From Siphonodentalium dalli (Eukaryota; Mollusca; Scaphopoda; Gadilida; Siphonodentaliidae): DNA of 64,000 nt. The stretch spans positions 280,793,426 through 280,857,425 of the forward strand of contig CP136063.1 in the NCBI GenBank assembly GCA_032622095.1. Reading direction: 5' to 3'. Positions 8,739 to 20,812 of this stretch are shown one piece after another; positions within the stretch are counted from its first letter, which is position 1, and every line of letters starts with the position of its first letter. Made by a program: the position numbers and the translations under genes. The notes beneath the pieces were generated by a model, which saw only the letters and a program-made list of their open reading frames with translations, made no database searches and was not told the DNA's origin.

Positions 8739-10350
8739 TCATTTGGCCCTCTTTGTTTTGAGGCATCTCATCCATGTTATTTTCATTGACAGAATAAAAT
8801 TAGTGACACCAACAATTTTCAAGCCACCATTTTTGTAATCTTGGCATACAAATTTGTGTTTCACTCGGCCGCGATTCCATAGACATTGGCAAAGCATATT
8901 GTCAAGTTTTATCAAATACATTTTATCCGACACGAAAAGATGCATTTTGAGTTATTTTATCAGTTATTCGACCAATTGTGTCAGTAATCAGTGTTTTCAT
9001 GCCTCAATCAGTAGTTTCACATCAGCAAGTTTCATTGTGTCAATGTTTGTATTAAACGAATCGCTAGAAGATCGAATGAGTTATCAAATGTGAGACCAAG
9101 ATTTGAACATATGTCATCTATACGCCCAGAATAAGAACCTATCCACGACGCCTGACATTTTCTAGGGTTAATTTTCAAACTCTTCATCTAAGTGTCGTCT
9201 ATATTTTGTGTGATTCTGTGTTCAAAATAGCCGATGTTGATGCATTTGATGCGTTTTTATATTTATCATGATAGCCAGTGTGGTAGCTAAAATATTTGTG
9301 CATACTAGAAAGATATAAGGCGAGATTGGGTAACCCTGCCGACAGCCACGGTTTAGAAGGAAGGTCTGAGAAATATGTCCATTTATCAGAATAGGTGAGT
9401 TGATATTTATGTAGAAAGTAGAAAATCATTTTTTATGTAAAACCAAAGTTAAAAAGGTAAAGACATTTATTTATAAATTTCCATGATACTGAGACAAATA
9501 CCTTTTTAAAAATTTAGCAGGAGCGGAAGACCAGACTTGTTAGCTAATTTGGTCTTATGGATAATGTCATAAATTAGTCTAGCATTGTTTCCAATATAAA
9601 CATGTTTTAACCCTTTACCCAACAGAAGGGCCCTGTGCCAATGCATTCTCTTATATATGCGAGTCGACCATAGGTCGCCTCGCATATATAAGAGAATGCA
9701 TTGGCTTAACACATTAAAAATTATAAAATTGTTAAAGAATGTAAGAAAAAATTGTAAAAAGTGTTTTAAAAAGATATTTTTTTAGGCCAATGCATTCTCT
9801 TATATATGCGAGGCGACCTATGATCGACTCGCATATATAAGAGAATGCAGTGGCACAGGGCATAACAATGTGGTCAGGGAGCCGGTTCCAATGATATCCA
9901 TATTTGTATGGTTCTATTGAGACAGACCGAAGATATTTTAGGCTGTTGAAGCTTTATTTGGCCGGTTTTGGCCGGTTTGTTGGGTAAAGGGTTAAGAAAC
10001 CAGTTTGGTCATGGCTGATAATAATAATAACACTTTTAATTATTTCAGCTATACATGAAGACGCAAATTTATATGTTATTTTCAAGAGAGATATCGGACG
10101 CCAGTTTTTCAAAAGAAGTCTTTTTTTTCGGAATAAGAGTAATGAGTCATTGTTTTGGGGTTATTGTCAATTCAACAGTAACAAATGCTTCACTAAGTGA
10201 CTCACGAAGAATTTGGCCTAAGTTTTGAAAGAAAAATGTTCAAAACTCGAACGGAAATCCATCCATACCGCTGCAGTTATTATTTTGTGATCTTTTCAGT
10301 GCGTTTGTTAGTTTGTTTAGAGTCATGTGTACAGTCATCTAATATAAATA
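8739..10350 (-). pseudogene. L1/Tx1-like LINE ORF2 relic (reverse transcriptase), interrupted by a MITE
   Basis: Read on the minus strand from 10350 to 8739 across frameshifts. Reverse transcriptase blocks appear in order: SGMDGFPFEF (about 10242-10270), LITLIPKK, LLKNWRPISLL (about 10085-10112), ISHDQTGFL (about 9996-10020), then KHVYIGNNARLIYDII (about 9565-9606), SGLPLLLNF before a stop where the DF-KAFD block is expected, GCRQGYPISPYIFLV (9303-9350), a degenerate YADD box (ITQNIDDT), LKINPRKCQASWIGS (about 9150-9190), and the C-terminal LWNRGRVKHKFVCQDYKNGG (about 8820-8880). The block order and the LWN...D-NGGL tail are those of the L1/Tx1 group. The endonuclease end is not seen, and several stops and a deletion after the YADD box make it dead. 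A family-P MITE sits inside at 9611-9991. Confidence 0.85.
9611..9991 (+). mobile_element. Complete piggyBac-like TTAA MITE (family P) inside a LINE relic
   Basis: TTAA duplicates lie at 9607-9610 and 9992-9995, with ends CCCTTTACCCAACA and TGTTGGGTAAAGGG. It has the same two-palindrome architecture as the copy at 7469, with small deletions (ATAACTGTAACTATCAC shortened near 9862). Reading the flanking LINE on the minus strand, GF-L-K continues in frame across the site if the MITE and one TTAA are discounted, so the insertion is precise. Confidence 0.92.
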
Positions 10351-11964
10351 TAGTTTTATTAAAAAAAATTGTATTTACAAACTTCATGTTTATTTCCAAT
10401 AAAATATTTATTTGACTTGTTTATGTTTTTGAGCTGTTAATAATATATGCACCTGAATTCGACTAGCTAAGCGAAGAAAGTTCAACAAGACACCTGCGCT
10501 GTTGGTGTTACTAAGGACGCCGTGTTGTTCTAACTGAAAATATAAGCCATATATATGTTCTCAAATAAAACTGTTTGCAAATTTGATTCCCCCCCCCCAC
10601 CCCCCTCATTCATCAGAACATTTGAAAAATATTTTATTTTAATACATTGAGTGAACAAAATTGACAATTCAGTAATTTTTTTATGGGAAAGATCGACAAA
10701 GAATTTAGATTTTATCTTCATGAATTGTAGAAGAATCAGTGATGTCCCAACGTCACAACAATTCAGCCCAATGTTGCGGGCAAGGGGGTGGCTTGATTAA
10801 TACCCAAATAAATTATGTTTTTAAAGAGCATTGACAAATACATATTCTTCAGTATATTCTCCATAATTAAATATAATCGAAAAATACAAAGGAATGGACA
10901 CATGACTCAATCCACAAGGTTTATTTAAAAACACCCCCGCCCACTCATAACGTGTGCAAAATATGTCCATGTGAACACGTGTTGTTATGTGGGGTGAACA
11001 ATGGAGACTGTCATTTATCATGGCTATAACTATTAGTCTATTGCCCATTCGGTAATAAATAAATAAATGACATCCATTGCACATTCAAACAAAATATATC
11101 TTAGAGTTAGTGTTGTTGTCAATTGACCATTTATCGAGTGTTTCCATTGAACTTATTTGATCAGCTAATGACGTTGAAAAAATATGGGAACATTGACTAC
11201 GTCAGAGCACGCAATGATAAAATAGCACAAATGTAGATGGACCCGTTTTGTTCTCTCGTTCGATTCATAAAATTACTATTCTCCCCGCTTTAACTTTTCG
11301 AAATACTCCAGTAAATTGGCCACATCATGATGCGAAAAATCAAAGAAATAACCTTTGGGAACGATTGAATTGTTTAATTAACAAAACACGTCTGGAACAA
11401 GTACACATGCGATGTAATAAATGGTACAATGTGGACTAGTTTTGACTTATAAAGCAGACAATTGTAGCTGAATTTACATGCAACTATCCAAGAATTAATA
11501 TAACTCTTGATTTAAGATTTATGTTATGTATCATTTCACCACGTAGCCATTGCTTAAAACATTAATAAATCACCCAATTTCGTGATATAGTTTGCCGATG
11601 GAGAAATTGAAAGTCACATTGAGTAAAAATATTACCTTTTGTTTGTTTATTACATTTATTGTTGTAAAATATAAATATAAAACCTAAACATATTCACCAT
11701 ACTATCATACTTGGTGAGGGGGATTCACAACTCTGAAAAAATTGCTCCCAGATAAACATTCAAATCAATTAAATTATATTTATTTCCATGGGGCATAGGC
11801 GGGCACATGCTACACATTGCTTTTAGTCCAGGCGCTTGGTGAGTGCAAATGTAAGAATTTCAAAAATTACAATAAAAGCATGAAACTTGGCGAATATGTT
11901 CATTGGACCTTACTGATCATCTTCAGATATAGACCCCATCGATATTTGGCACTGCTTCGCAACG
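10351..11964. other. Unassigned non-coding sequence
   Basis: No gene recognised. A C-rich tract lies at about 10589-10606. The remainder is AT-rich with only short, featureless frames. Confidence 0.4.
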
Positions 11965-13049
11965 TTTACTGGGCAACTAGCCGAAAGTATAAAATGCTCA
12001 TATAAGGATGGATTACAGTTTTTCATTCAACTTTAGTTGTTGTGAATTACATATTTAAGGTCTAGTTGTGACATAGGATGAATTAAAAAGGCATGTAACC
12101 TTGTTTCCTATCATGTTGTTCATAAGAACCGTTGCTATGCAGCTACCCAGATGGTAAAATGAATATCTGGTACTATTCACGGTGAAATTTTGGGACCAGA
12201 ATTGATGGTAAATTAGTCTGAGATACATTTGACATATGCTATTACATCACATATTGTGTATCGTTCATGTTAACTGACCATTAAGCAATTATATATGCCG
12301 CCCCTGCCGATCCCCCCAAAATTTAGATTTTACAGAACGCAGTATAAAATGTCACCAAAAATCACCATTGGGATTCTAGTCATATTTCATCAAGAAATGG
12401 GAAGAACTGTGCAATGTAAGTGAGGTATTCCATTTCTTATGAATATTCCAACTCAGTTGTACCAAAATTGTCGCTTTGGCTCAAAATGGCAGCCACAATA
12501 TGAAAAATGGCAAATATTTCAACATCGTGTCATGCAAACGCTTACACGTTGTGAATGATGAATACACTTGACTATTCTGTCTTATATACATTGAATACTG
12601 ACATTTATGATGCACCTTGATTAATAAATTGTTACTATTTTAACCAATAACATTAGCAGAATTATTGGATTTTTCTATCACAAACTCGGCAAAAATTCAC
12701 TTTTCAGGTTTGGACCATTGTTTCAAGTAAAATGGAACTATCTTTGGTGTCAAAGGTGTTTATTGTTTTGATCTGTCTGATATATGTCACACTGATGTGT
12801 TTTGTAGACAAAATTACACAAGATGGCTTACAAAATGGCAACCAAATTTGGTAAAAATAAGTTGACTTTTCACATATATCCAAAGATTATTCCCTGCTGT
12901 TCCGAAAATGTAGCAAATTGTGACTCACTTCGTTATTAACCATGTTAATTAATCAACGTACAACTAACTGTTCTATTCTGGTTGTCCTATTACCTTGAGA
13001 CATGGCAAATTCATTTTAAAGGATGCAATGTGGCATTTTGCTAAAACGT

Positions 13050-14350
13050 CTCGATGTTAATATGTATACATGGAGTGGTTGTATGGTCATTGAAGTGGTG
13101 TATATGTATAACAAGAGTGGCTTGTGTGTTGTTTGTTTATATAATTATGGAGTGACTGTATGGTCATGTGTGGGGTGTACATGTGTACCTTGGGTGGCTG
13201 TATTGTCATGGTTGGATGTATATATCATCTGTTGACTGGCAATTATGATCATGGATGGGGTGTATGGATAAATAGGACGTGGTTGTATGCTTATGGGTAC
13301 TGCAAAAGTACATTTATTCGTGGTGGTCCAATTTTCATTGTTGTTGATAACCACGACATTAAAAACCCCACGATTTTATCTTCGAAACTATCGCGGTCGT
13401 CATTTTGAGAATATCATGCGAGATGTACATTTAACTCTATTGACCGATGTACATTCAAAGCCTATGGAGTTGTGTTATGAGAAGAGAGTGTTTCACCCAC
13501 AGGTCCCCTGGTGCGATACCACCACTATGAGTATATATAATATCTATACTTGTAGTGTTGGTTTCGTACCAGGGGACCTGTGCTTTCACCTAGGTTATGT
13601 AGGTCTATGTAATACAATCCCGTTGTTGACATTCTCAATAGTCGTCAACAAAAGCTTGGACACGCGACATGATAATTAAGTATACGCCTACAGTGCGGAT
13701 GCGGAATTTCCGACGGATCGCCGAGGTGTCTGCGCTTCTATTAGTTGGACTTGATTGTTATTGTGAGTATACATCCAGTGACTGAATTGTCTTGGGTGAA
13801 GTATATACGCAAGTCTGGAGTGTAAAAATGGCTGTGTGTGTGGAGTATATCCGTTCAATGGTGTACTTGGAGTGAATATATGGTCAAAATGCGGGGTGTA
13901 TATGTATATCTTGTGTGGCTATATGGCCATGTGTGTGACAGATAGGTATGCATCGAATGACAATATGGCCAATGGTGGAGTGAATAGGTATACAAGGTGT
14001 GACTGTATGGCCACAAATGTGGTGTATGAATATACAGTGAGTGGCGGAATTATCATGGGTGAGGTGTATGGAAGTGCATGAATGACCACGTGTACCAGTG
14101 TGCACAATTGTGGTCCAAATTTGGTGTATGCTTGTCATGGGTGAGGTGTATATTCAAACTTGGTGTGTATGAATGGCCGAGTGTGCGGGGTATTGGTATA
14201 TATAGAAGGGTCTATGGCCATTGGTGAGGTGTACATTTTATATTACTCTGGTCAGGAGTGGAGTATATATATATATAGCTTTAGTGGCTATATGGTCATG
14301 GGTGTTGCCAATATGTATACAAGTTCATTGTTTGGTCATGTCGTGAATCA
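13050..14350. repeat. Degenerate minisatellite, unit about 45 bp, in two blocks
   Basis: A loose unit with the elements TGGTCATG, GTGTATATGTATAC and GAGTGGCTGTATGG recurs with spacing near 45 bp at about 13050-13290 and again at 13780-14345. Between them, 13300-13680 is unrelated sequence with its own hairpin. Open frames across the array are by-products of the repeat. Confidence 0.65.
13500..13584. repeat. Hairpin inside the minisatellite gap
   Basis: CACAGGTCCCCTGGTGCGA and, 40 bp later, the near-complement TCGTACCAGGGGACCTGTG form arms around an AT-rich loop with TATATATAATAT. The wider 13330-13670 segment starts with TTGTTGATAACCACGAC and ends near GTCGTCAACAA, weakly suggesting TIRs of a small MITE. 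Confidence 0.6.
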
Positions 14351-15000
14351 TCAGTCATAAATAAAACCAAGTCCAATCATCTTCATTGGAATAAGCTGAA
14401 AAAATGTGTTTTACCTAAACTATTCGTAATTGTGTAAATATAACCACAGATTGTCACTCAAATATTTACGACATAAGATTTAACATGCAACGACTGGATT
14501 ATTTTACTGGGTTGTAGTTACCTAGCAACCATTGCTAAAGAGACCATGCATGTCTGTGTGATGAAAACCATCTAACTATCGACTCCATGGCAGTACACAT
14601 GGCGTTAAGTATTTCTGCCAGGCGTTTAGTTATTTACATTGTGTTATAACCAGTGAAGATGTATAATACATTGGAGGGTGGGTCCATAGCAAAGGTCGGA
14701 TTACCACCTGCTATCCCTAGTAACTAAATATCTTTATACAATACAGTACACTACATAATGGGTCCTGTAGACTAACTCTTGCGCAGTTTGGCCCCGAAAC
14801 TGAGAAGATATAAAAAATCTATTTTCTTGTTCGTGTGGCTGCATAGCAACGGTTGTTATGGACAACATGATGTAAAATGATGTCACAAGCCATTGTATGT
14901 AACCATATGTCACAACTAAACCTCTAATATGTAATTAAGAACCACTACAGTTCAATTAAATGGTGTAAACCATCTTCTGCACATTCTAAATCGGCTGCTT

Positions 15001-15426
15001 GTATGAAAGATATGTCTATTCCGACATATCAAACATATTTATATTGAATAGCATTTCAGCTTCTAACATGTGATTTTAAAGATATACATTTTATTATATT
15101 AAGGCTGTTTTATGTATTTGAAACCATGACAACCGGAGTAATTGTTCCAGTTTTTAAGTCGACGTTGCACCATCTTATGTATGTATCCTCACGATCATGA
15201 ATTGTGTTTTATTTTACATTACATTGGTTAAGATTTGTGATCACGTGTCAATAATAGTAAATCAGATTTTTACATTAGTGGAAAATTTAAATCAATTTCA
15301 TAATGTATGTCAACATTTTATTGTATTTCGTTAGTACATTATTAAATGCAAATAAGTAGAACTGGATTAACACTTTGCTAGTTATTGGTGAAAAGTGAAG
15401 ATAATTCGGGAAATCGAGGAAGTATG
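15001..15426. other. Unassigned non-coding sequence
   Basis: AT-rich; nothing recognised. Confidence 0.4.
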
Positions 15427-15735
15427 GTACGCAATCATATGGATATATGGGCTAGGATGGTTAGTACACATGTCGATGTGAACATTTAAAGGAATGCACG
15501 TGTAAAATGATATCATTATTTTATTCGAAAATGATTGCTAACAGTAATCGAAGGACGGCAACTGTGTGACTTACCATCTTACGTAGTACACAACATGGAT
15601 ATCAACTAGGGTGATTGGTGCACATGTCGATGTGAAAATTTAAAGGAATGCACAAGAAAAACGATCTGATTATTTTATTTGAAAGTGATTGCTAACAGTA
15701 CAGAAATGATGGTGACTGTGTTGACTCACGTAGTA
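15427..15735 (+). repeat. Two-copy tandem duplication of about 160 bp
   Basis: CACATGTCGATGTGAA followed by TTTAAAGGAATGCAC, TTATTTTATT, GATTGCTAACAGTA and ACGTAGTA occurs in the same order at about 15468-15590 and 15621-15735. The copies are clearly diverged. Function unknown. Confidence 0.7.
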
Positions 15736-16624
15736 TACAACCCAATCTACGGCGTGTTCTGTTTTGCAAATGTGTATGTGCAAATATGCAATCTTTCTGT
15801 TAATATATAGAACACAATAATATAATAAATTTTCTGAAATTACAGCAATATAATTCAGAATCTGATAAATTTCACTGTGAAAATTCTTTTAATTCTATGA
15901 AACGAATCAGGGTCAAGAAAAATCCGTAAAGATACTCACCAACTCCAGTGTTTCCTTGTTCTATGCCGCCAAATGGAATATACGATAAAACAAACCATAT
16001 TAGGGATGTGGTATGAATTAAATTTAATACATTTGCACATTGAAAATATGGGGGACTAGACTTTCATCAACATAGAAACCAGTTGTTGTTACCAATTAAT
16101 TTAAATTAAAAACCCACCCATGAAATAAACAAGAGCCACCATCAGATCTAATAACATATTTTTCCAATAATGTTACCAGAAAGTTTTGTTGGCTGGGGTG
16201 ACGGCATTATCTCCTATCAATATTGGGTGGGTGTAATGACGTTAGTCATATTACTGTTGTGCAAAGGGTTAATTCATCATCTTTCCTTTTGCGTTCCCTT
16301 TTTCGTTATTAGTGCAAAGTGTAGTCTCACGTCTTATATCCAATAAATGGGTTCTTAAAATGAACTTTTACTAATTGTACAGGTAACATGACTTATTTTC
16401 TTTTACACATATTCAGTTTATATTCATATCTTTATTTATTTATTTCTATTATAGAATGCACAAATTTTGCATATGCCTAGTCATGAAATAAGGAGGTGTT
16501 GAATTTCCAAAAACCTCGTCCAGTCAATTGTACTTAATGTTATTGTGAGAGATATTATTGAATGATCATAACGGTATCCCGGTAATGTCGGTCCCTGCTC
16601 CAACTAAATTGAGAATATATAGAG
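15736..16624. other. Unassigned non-coding sequence
   Basis: No coding or RNA gene recognised. A poly-TTTA stretch lies near 16425-16445. Confidence 0.4.
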
Positions 16625-16630
16625 ATTATC

Positions 16631-16673
16631 ACTACAGTGAAGTGATCTGAGACTCAGATCACTTCACTGTAGT
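16631..16673. repeat. Perfect 43-bp palindrome
   Basis: ACTACAGTGAAGTGATCTGAG, a single central A, and its exact complement. The two 21-base arms show no mismatch, and partial symmetry (TTATC / AATAA) continues outward. The loop is too short for a microRNA precursor, so a small palindromic insertion or recent foldback is more likely. Confidence 0.8.
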
Positions 16674-16693
16674 AATAATATGTTTATTATATG

Positions 16694-16940
16694 ACCTATT
16701 GAACTTAATTATTACAACCAACCTCTGAAATTGTACTACGAAAAACGGGAATCGTTGAATTCAAATTTAATGAACGCATCGCAACAATTTAATCAACAAC
16801 AACAATTTAAAGAAGTGTCTCAATTGAAAATAGTTCAGGAGCCTCGTTCTGATTCAGGCACGCATAGTATGGGATCGGACCACGATACTATCATGACCCG
16901 ATTAAACGGAAAACCTTCACCAAACAATGGTGGTATTTAG
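16694..16940 (+). CDS. Uncertain short ORF with Gln/Asn-rich hydrophilic product
   Basis: An open frame from about 16694 to TAG at 16938-16940; its first ATG is at about 16770. The product is polar, with a FNQQQQF run and an acidic/Ser-rich end (QEPRSDSGTHSMGSDHD). Codon use looks more coding-like than its surroundings. No AG acceptor lies between the nearest upstream stop and the frame, which argues against a last exon as it stands. It could be a decayed exon or chance. No family recognised. Confidence 0.22.
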
Positions 16941-17730
16941 TGAAAATAATGACAGTCATATAATAAATTTAGATATCATAAAATAATCTAGTCTAGCCAT
17001 TTTTATTGAAGATTTTTTTCTCCATGTATATCGTTTTTCGTCTTTGTTATTGATCCTCCAAGCATCTACCAAATAAATTTGCCCAAAATCACATACTATG
17101 AAATCATTTGGGGTTATGATCTATTGCAATAAATTCAGGTAAAGTATTCCAAATGTGATTTATGACAACACAAATTGAACTGGCATTTCTGAAATATACA
17201 AAACCACTACAAAGAGTTGCGAATTCATTTGCATGTATGTACATAGCCTGTGGATATGCTACTGGCTGGTGAGTCATACTCGTGGTTTTATTAACTGTTG
17301 GTATTGTGAAGGGGTAAAATTCGCTCGAAACATCAAGTCTACAATGTTGCACCATGTTCTATTCAAAAGCAATTTTAAATGGAAATGTTACATGATAATT
17401 TTTGGGTTACGTTTTCTTGGTCAAATTGATTAATGGTGATGCATCGAACGTTAGCTGGCAGGTGTACGAACATGGCATTAGAATGTTTGAAATGATATTC
17501 ACTGTAGCCACCCCACCAACCACCATACCCACGCATAATGATGGTGGTATACAAACCTCATTAATCCTTGAATTTATAGTATAGATTGCGCAATTCGCGA
17601 TATCTGTGAGTGCATTATAGTTCGTGATGAAATACACAGCGCCCCTATCTGACAACGATATATGTCGTATTTATATTAGAGTTATTGTTCGCTGTGAAAA
17701 GCATAAAAAGTGGCTGCTGTTACAGTAGAT
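16941..17730. other. Unassigned non-coding sequence
   Basis: AT-rich; overlapping short frames on both strands, none recognisable. Confidence 0.4.
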
Positions 17731-18050
17731 TGTTATACCCCCGCAACGAAGTTGTGGGGTATACTGGAATCAGCTTGCCAGTCCGTCCGTCGTCCGTGGG
17801 CAAAAAATTTGTCCGGAGTTTTTCTCAGTCGTTTTTTGATAATTTTCCATCAAACTTGGCACAGGCATCAGTAGGTTTAGGGTTGTGGTTAGGTGTTAGG
17901 GTTGTGCACCTGCAATGGGAATCTGTTATTTTATTATTTTAACTAAATGTTTACTGACATTTGAAACATCTTAGTGTTTTAAAAATACGGGGATATTCTT
18001 AGTCCCATTGGGGCAGTCACAGCTCTCGTCTACAAATATTGGTTTCAACA
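17731..18050 (+). repeat. Dispersed repeat with CCCCCGCAACGAAGTTGTGGGG start
   Basis: Second copy of the family at 3463-4140. It opens with a short hairpin (CCCCCGCAACGAAGTTGTGGGG), then TATACTGGAATC, a GTCCGTCCGTCG run, and CTTGGCACAGGCATCAGTAGG; GTGCACCTGC is also shared. The 3' limit is unclear. Confidence 0.6.
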
Positions 18051-18200
18051 AATGGAATGTCGTTACTGGAAGATTATTGATAACCCCCTTGCTAACAATG
18101 GTTTAACATAATATATATTATTTTAGCTGTACTCATCGCGAATGCCTTCTATACCTTTAGATATATATTTCGGACATGTTCGTTGTGTGAAATTGATAAA

Positions 18201-19809
18201 TTAGTACCCTGGCGCCATGCCAACCTGGAGAATATATCATTCAACTATCATCGCCGAAAAATTCAAATAAATGTACCATACAACTCCATAGAAAACATTG
18301 TCTGAACTACGTAAATATTTGCATCTCGATTCTGGACGCAACTATCGGCGATAATCTAACATAAATTATTTCACCATCGAGAGTCATTGCATTTAATTAA
18401 TATATAACCATGACGGTGTGTGTTGTCAATTTGCATTACTATCCGTAAAAAAAACTACTTTGAGCAAGATTATTCTCAATTTCTAGTTGATGACCATCGC
18501 GGCGTGTTTCACATCACTTTAAGTTAACACACTTCCCTTTGTTTTTCAGCTAATTTGTATTTATGTAAACATACCTGGTTTTCTTGAGATAACTTTGTCC
18601 GACAGAAGTTAGCATATAGACTAGTTTGTAACGAATCGTCAAGTAAAGAGGAATAACTCCATCTTCTAATTAATTGAAGAGAAGAATTAATATGCCTATC
18701 TAAATGTAATTTTGTATGCTTTTCTAAAAGACGGATCCAATTGAGTAATTGCATCTGACTGCTTTAGAAGATGCCTCAATGACATCTCAGTTCTCGCACC
18801 AGCTTCTGAACACGACACACGTATGTATGTTTGCTTTGGCATCCTTGTAACCATGCAATATGCCAATGCCATTTACCATCTAATATTTACGGTCAGCTCG
18901 CCTAATTTGAAGACTATGCCGCTCTCATTTCTCCATTTTGGAGGGGGTGTCTTGCATGCAGATTGACTCGAACTCAGCGAAAATACGTAGACGTGAAACA
19001 AAGAGAACAAAGACTGGAGAGTTTTGGCAAACTCAAAGCAGTTAACAATTACAAACATGCTGCACCCCATACCCCAACATTCACCGTGCATACATAAAGC
19101 ACTTGATCAACCACGGGCAAGCATAGCGGGCTAGCATCACCATATTCATCATCTGGGGACTTCATTCTGCTTATGCCTCATCTTCTGTGAAGTATCTATA
19201 TTATCAAATTAACATTATTTTTAGTTACTTTTTCCCTTCTATTTAGATTCTATATCCCTTAATTTGCAGAAATTATATATAAAATTAATAATCGAGGTGA
19301 ATAATCATCAACTGGGGAACTTCGATCTGATCCAAGGTCTCCCATAGTTGAGGCCTCACCAGAAGTAGATTACCAGACAGGGACGTTGCTATGTGGTTCC
19401 AACTGGGGTGAGACCCTATGATTTGGTTTCCAGTAATGCAAATTCCAATATTTGCTTAATGGCTTAATTGGGTTTCTATGTGTTCTTTGTAAAGTGATTT
19501 GAAACACTCCAGTAGGGTGATCTAATAGAAATGGAGAATACACCTGCTCAAAGTAATTTTACGAATATTAACCACAGCACACACATCGTCATTCTTATAT
19601 ATTAGTTAAATGCATTCACTATCGATGGCGAAATCATTTGCGTTAGTTTATCGCCGACTGTTGCGTCCAGAATAGAGATGTAAATATTTACAATTATGCG
19701 TAGTTCAGATGATGATATTTATGGAGTGGTATGGTGGCTTTCTTTGAAATTTTCGGCGATGTTGGTAGAATGGTACATTCCCACAGTTGGCATAGCATCT
19801 GAGTACTAA
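18201..19809. mobile_element. Long inverted-repeat element with arms of about 320 bp
   Basis: The left arm (18201-18524) and right arm (19488-19809) are imperfect reverse complements along their whole length. Matching landmarks are TTAGTAC / GTACTAA at the tips, CATCGCCGAAAA / TTTTCGGCGATG, ATTCTGGACGCAAC / GTTGCGTCCAGAAT, ATTAATATAT / ATATATTAGT and GTGTTTCACATCACTTT / AAAGTGATTTGAAACAC at the inner ends. The interior of about 0.96 kb has no recognisable ORF. No clear target duplication was found. The structure resembles foldback or Mutator-type non-autonomous elements. Confidence 0.75.
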
Positions 19810-20730
19810 CGTATCAGTTTCACGCACCCGAACAAGTCCATAATATGTCTTTAAGAGTATGGACTGCAAATAAAGACACTAGTAACAAGAATGACATGGC
19901 ATCGATCCATGTTTTATGTATTGTGTACACTGCATGCAGTACATTATACATGATATTAATCAGAATATGGTTGAGGAATTCAAATTTGAATTTTATTTCA
20001 GAAGTTATATTATCTCTTTGGAGTTTGCCATTTCATGACATAAGCGTGATAACTCCATCAAACATTCTGCGAGTTTTAACAAATTTGTTTCATAGCTTCT
20101 GCTATTAGCCATCTTTGATGATTTCGAAATTCAAATTTGTATTCAAATTCCAAGGAGTCACATATAACTCATATTGGTAACACGTATACATGCTGAATGA
20201 TTGTTTATATTGTCAAAGCTGCCATCAGAAAATTATGGAAATTTGACATTACTAATAGATCAGTGACCATGGATCTATTATTGGTAAAACATACCAGTCT
20301 GAACTTGAAGGAAATGCTTTGTTTTCAATTTCATATACGTGTTCAGGTAATGAGAATTACTGGAAATTATTTACTCAAATGTCTCCTTGAACATTTAAAA
20401 TAAAAAAAACCACATGTTTAACATATATACATATCAACAATTTAACAATATATTGAGAGAAAGGCACCCCGCACTTTGAAAAGCTCAAATGTAAAACATA
20501 ATAGAAACCTGGTTTGAACAATTGGACCTGTATTGGAAATGCTAAGGTCATATGATGACAAAGGCTGGTATAAACATGTTGGTGGACTGATATGTAATCA
20601 GCTGTGTATCAGCTACTGTTATCACAATTGTGCTATTATATATGATGGCCTGGGTATTTAAATCACCCAACCATATACACATGTTAGTTCTAACTGTCGT
20701 GTATTACTATCAATATATACTTCAACATTT
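19810..20730. other. Unassigned non-coding sequence
   Basis: Nothing recognised. The frames at 19845-20108 and 20197-20403 are featureless. Confidence 0.4.
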
Positions 20731-20731
20731 G

Positions 20732-20812
20732 TGACCCGCCATATCAAATCCAGTCGGAAGTCGGGATTGTTTTACACTGTACCAATGCATTCTCTTATAT
20801 ATGCGAGTCGAC
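20732..20812 (+). mobile_element. Truncated family-H MITE (left end only)
   Basis: GACCCGCCATATCAAATCCA and the following 22 bp match the left TIR at 2889. Then comes the beginning of the palindromic cassette (ACCAATGCATTCTC...GCGAGTCGACCA), which stops abruptly at about 20812. The right half is missing. Confidence 0.75.

Larger units (their letters stand above)
11965..15000. mobile_element. Candidate long inverted-repeat element enclosing a minisatellite
   Basis: The segment 11965-12275 is matched in reverse complement by about 14725-15000. Shared stretches include AACCGTTGCTATGCAGC (12128-12144) against GCTGCATAGCAACGGTT (about 14839-14855), AGTTGTGACATA against TATGTCACAACT, and AATTACATATT near the outer part. 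The arms are diverged by many substitutions. The interior (12276-14724) holds the 13050-14350 minisatellite and no recognisable transposase. The exact ends and any target duplication could not be fixed, so the outer limits are approximate. Confidence 0.5.

Noticed and set aside
13023-14360. Several overlapping ORFs on both strands
   Set aside because: All lie in the degenerate 45-bp minisatellite and reflect its periodicity.
16631-16673. MicroRNA precursor
   Set aside because: A perfect stem with a one-base loop and no bulges does not look like an animal pre-miRNA.
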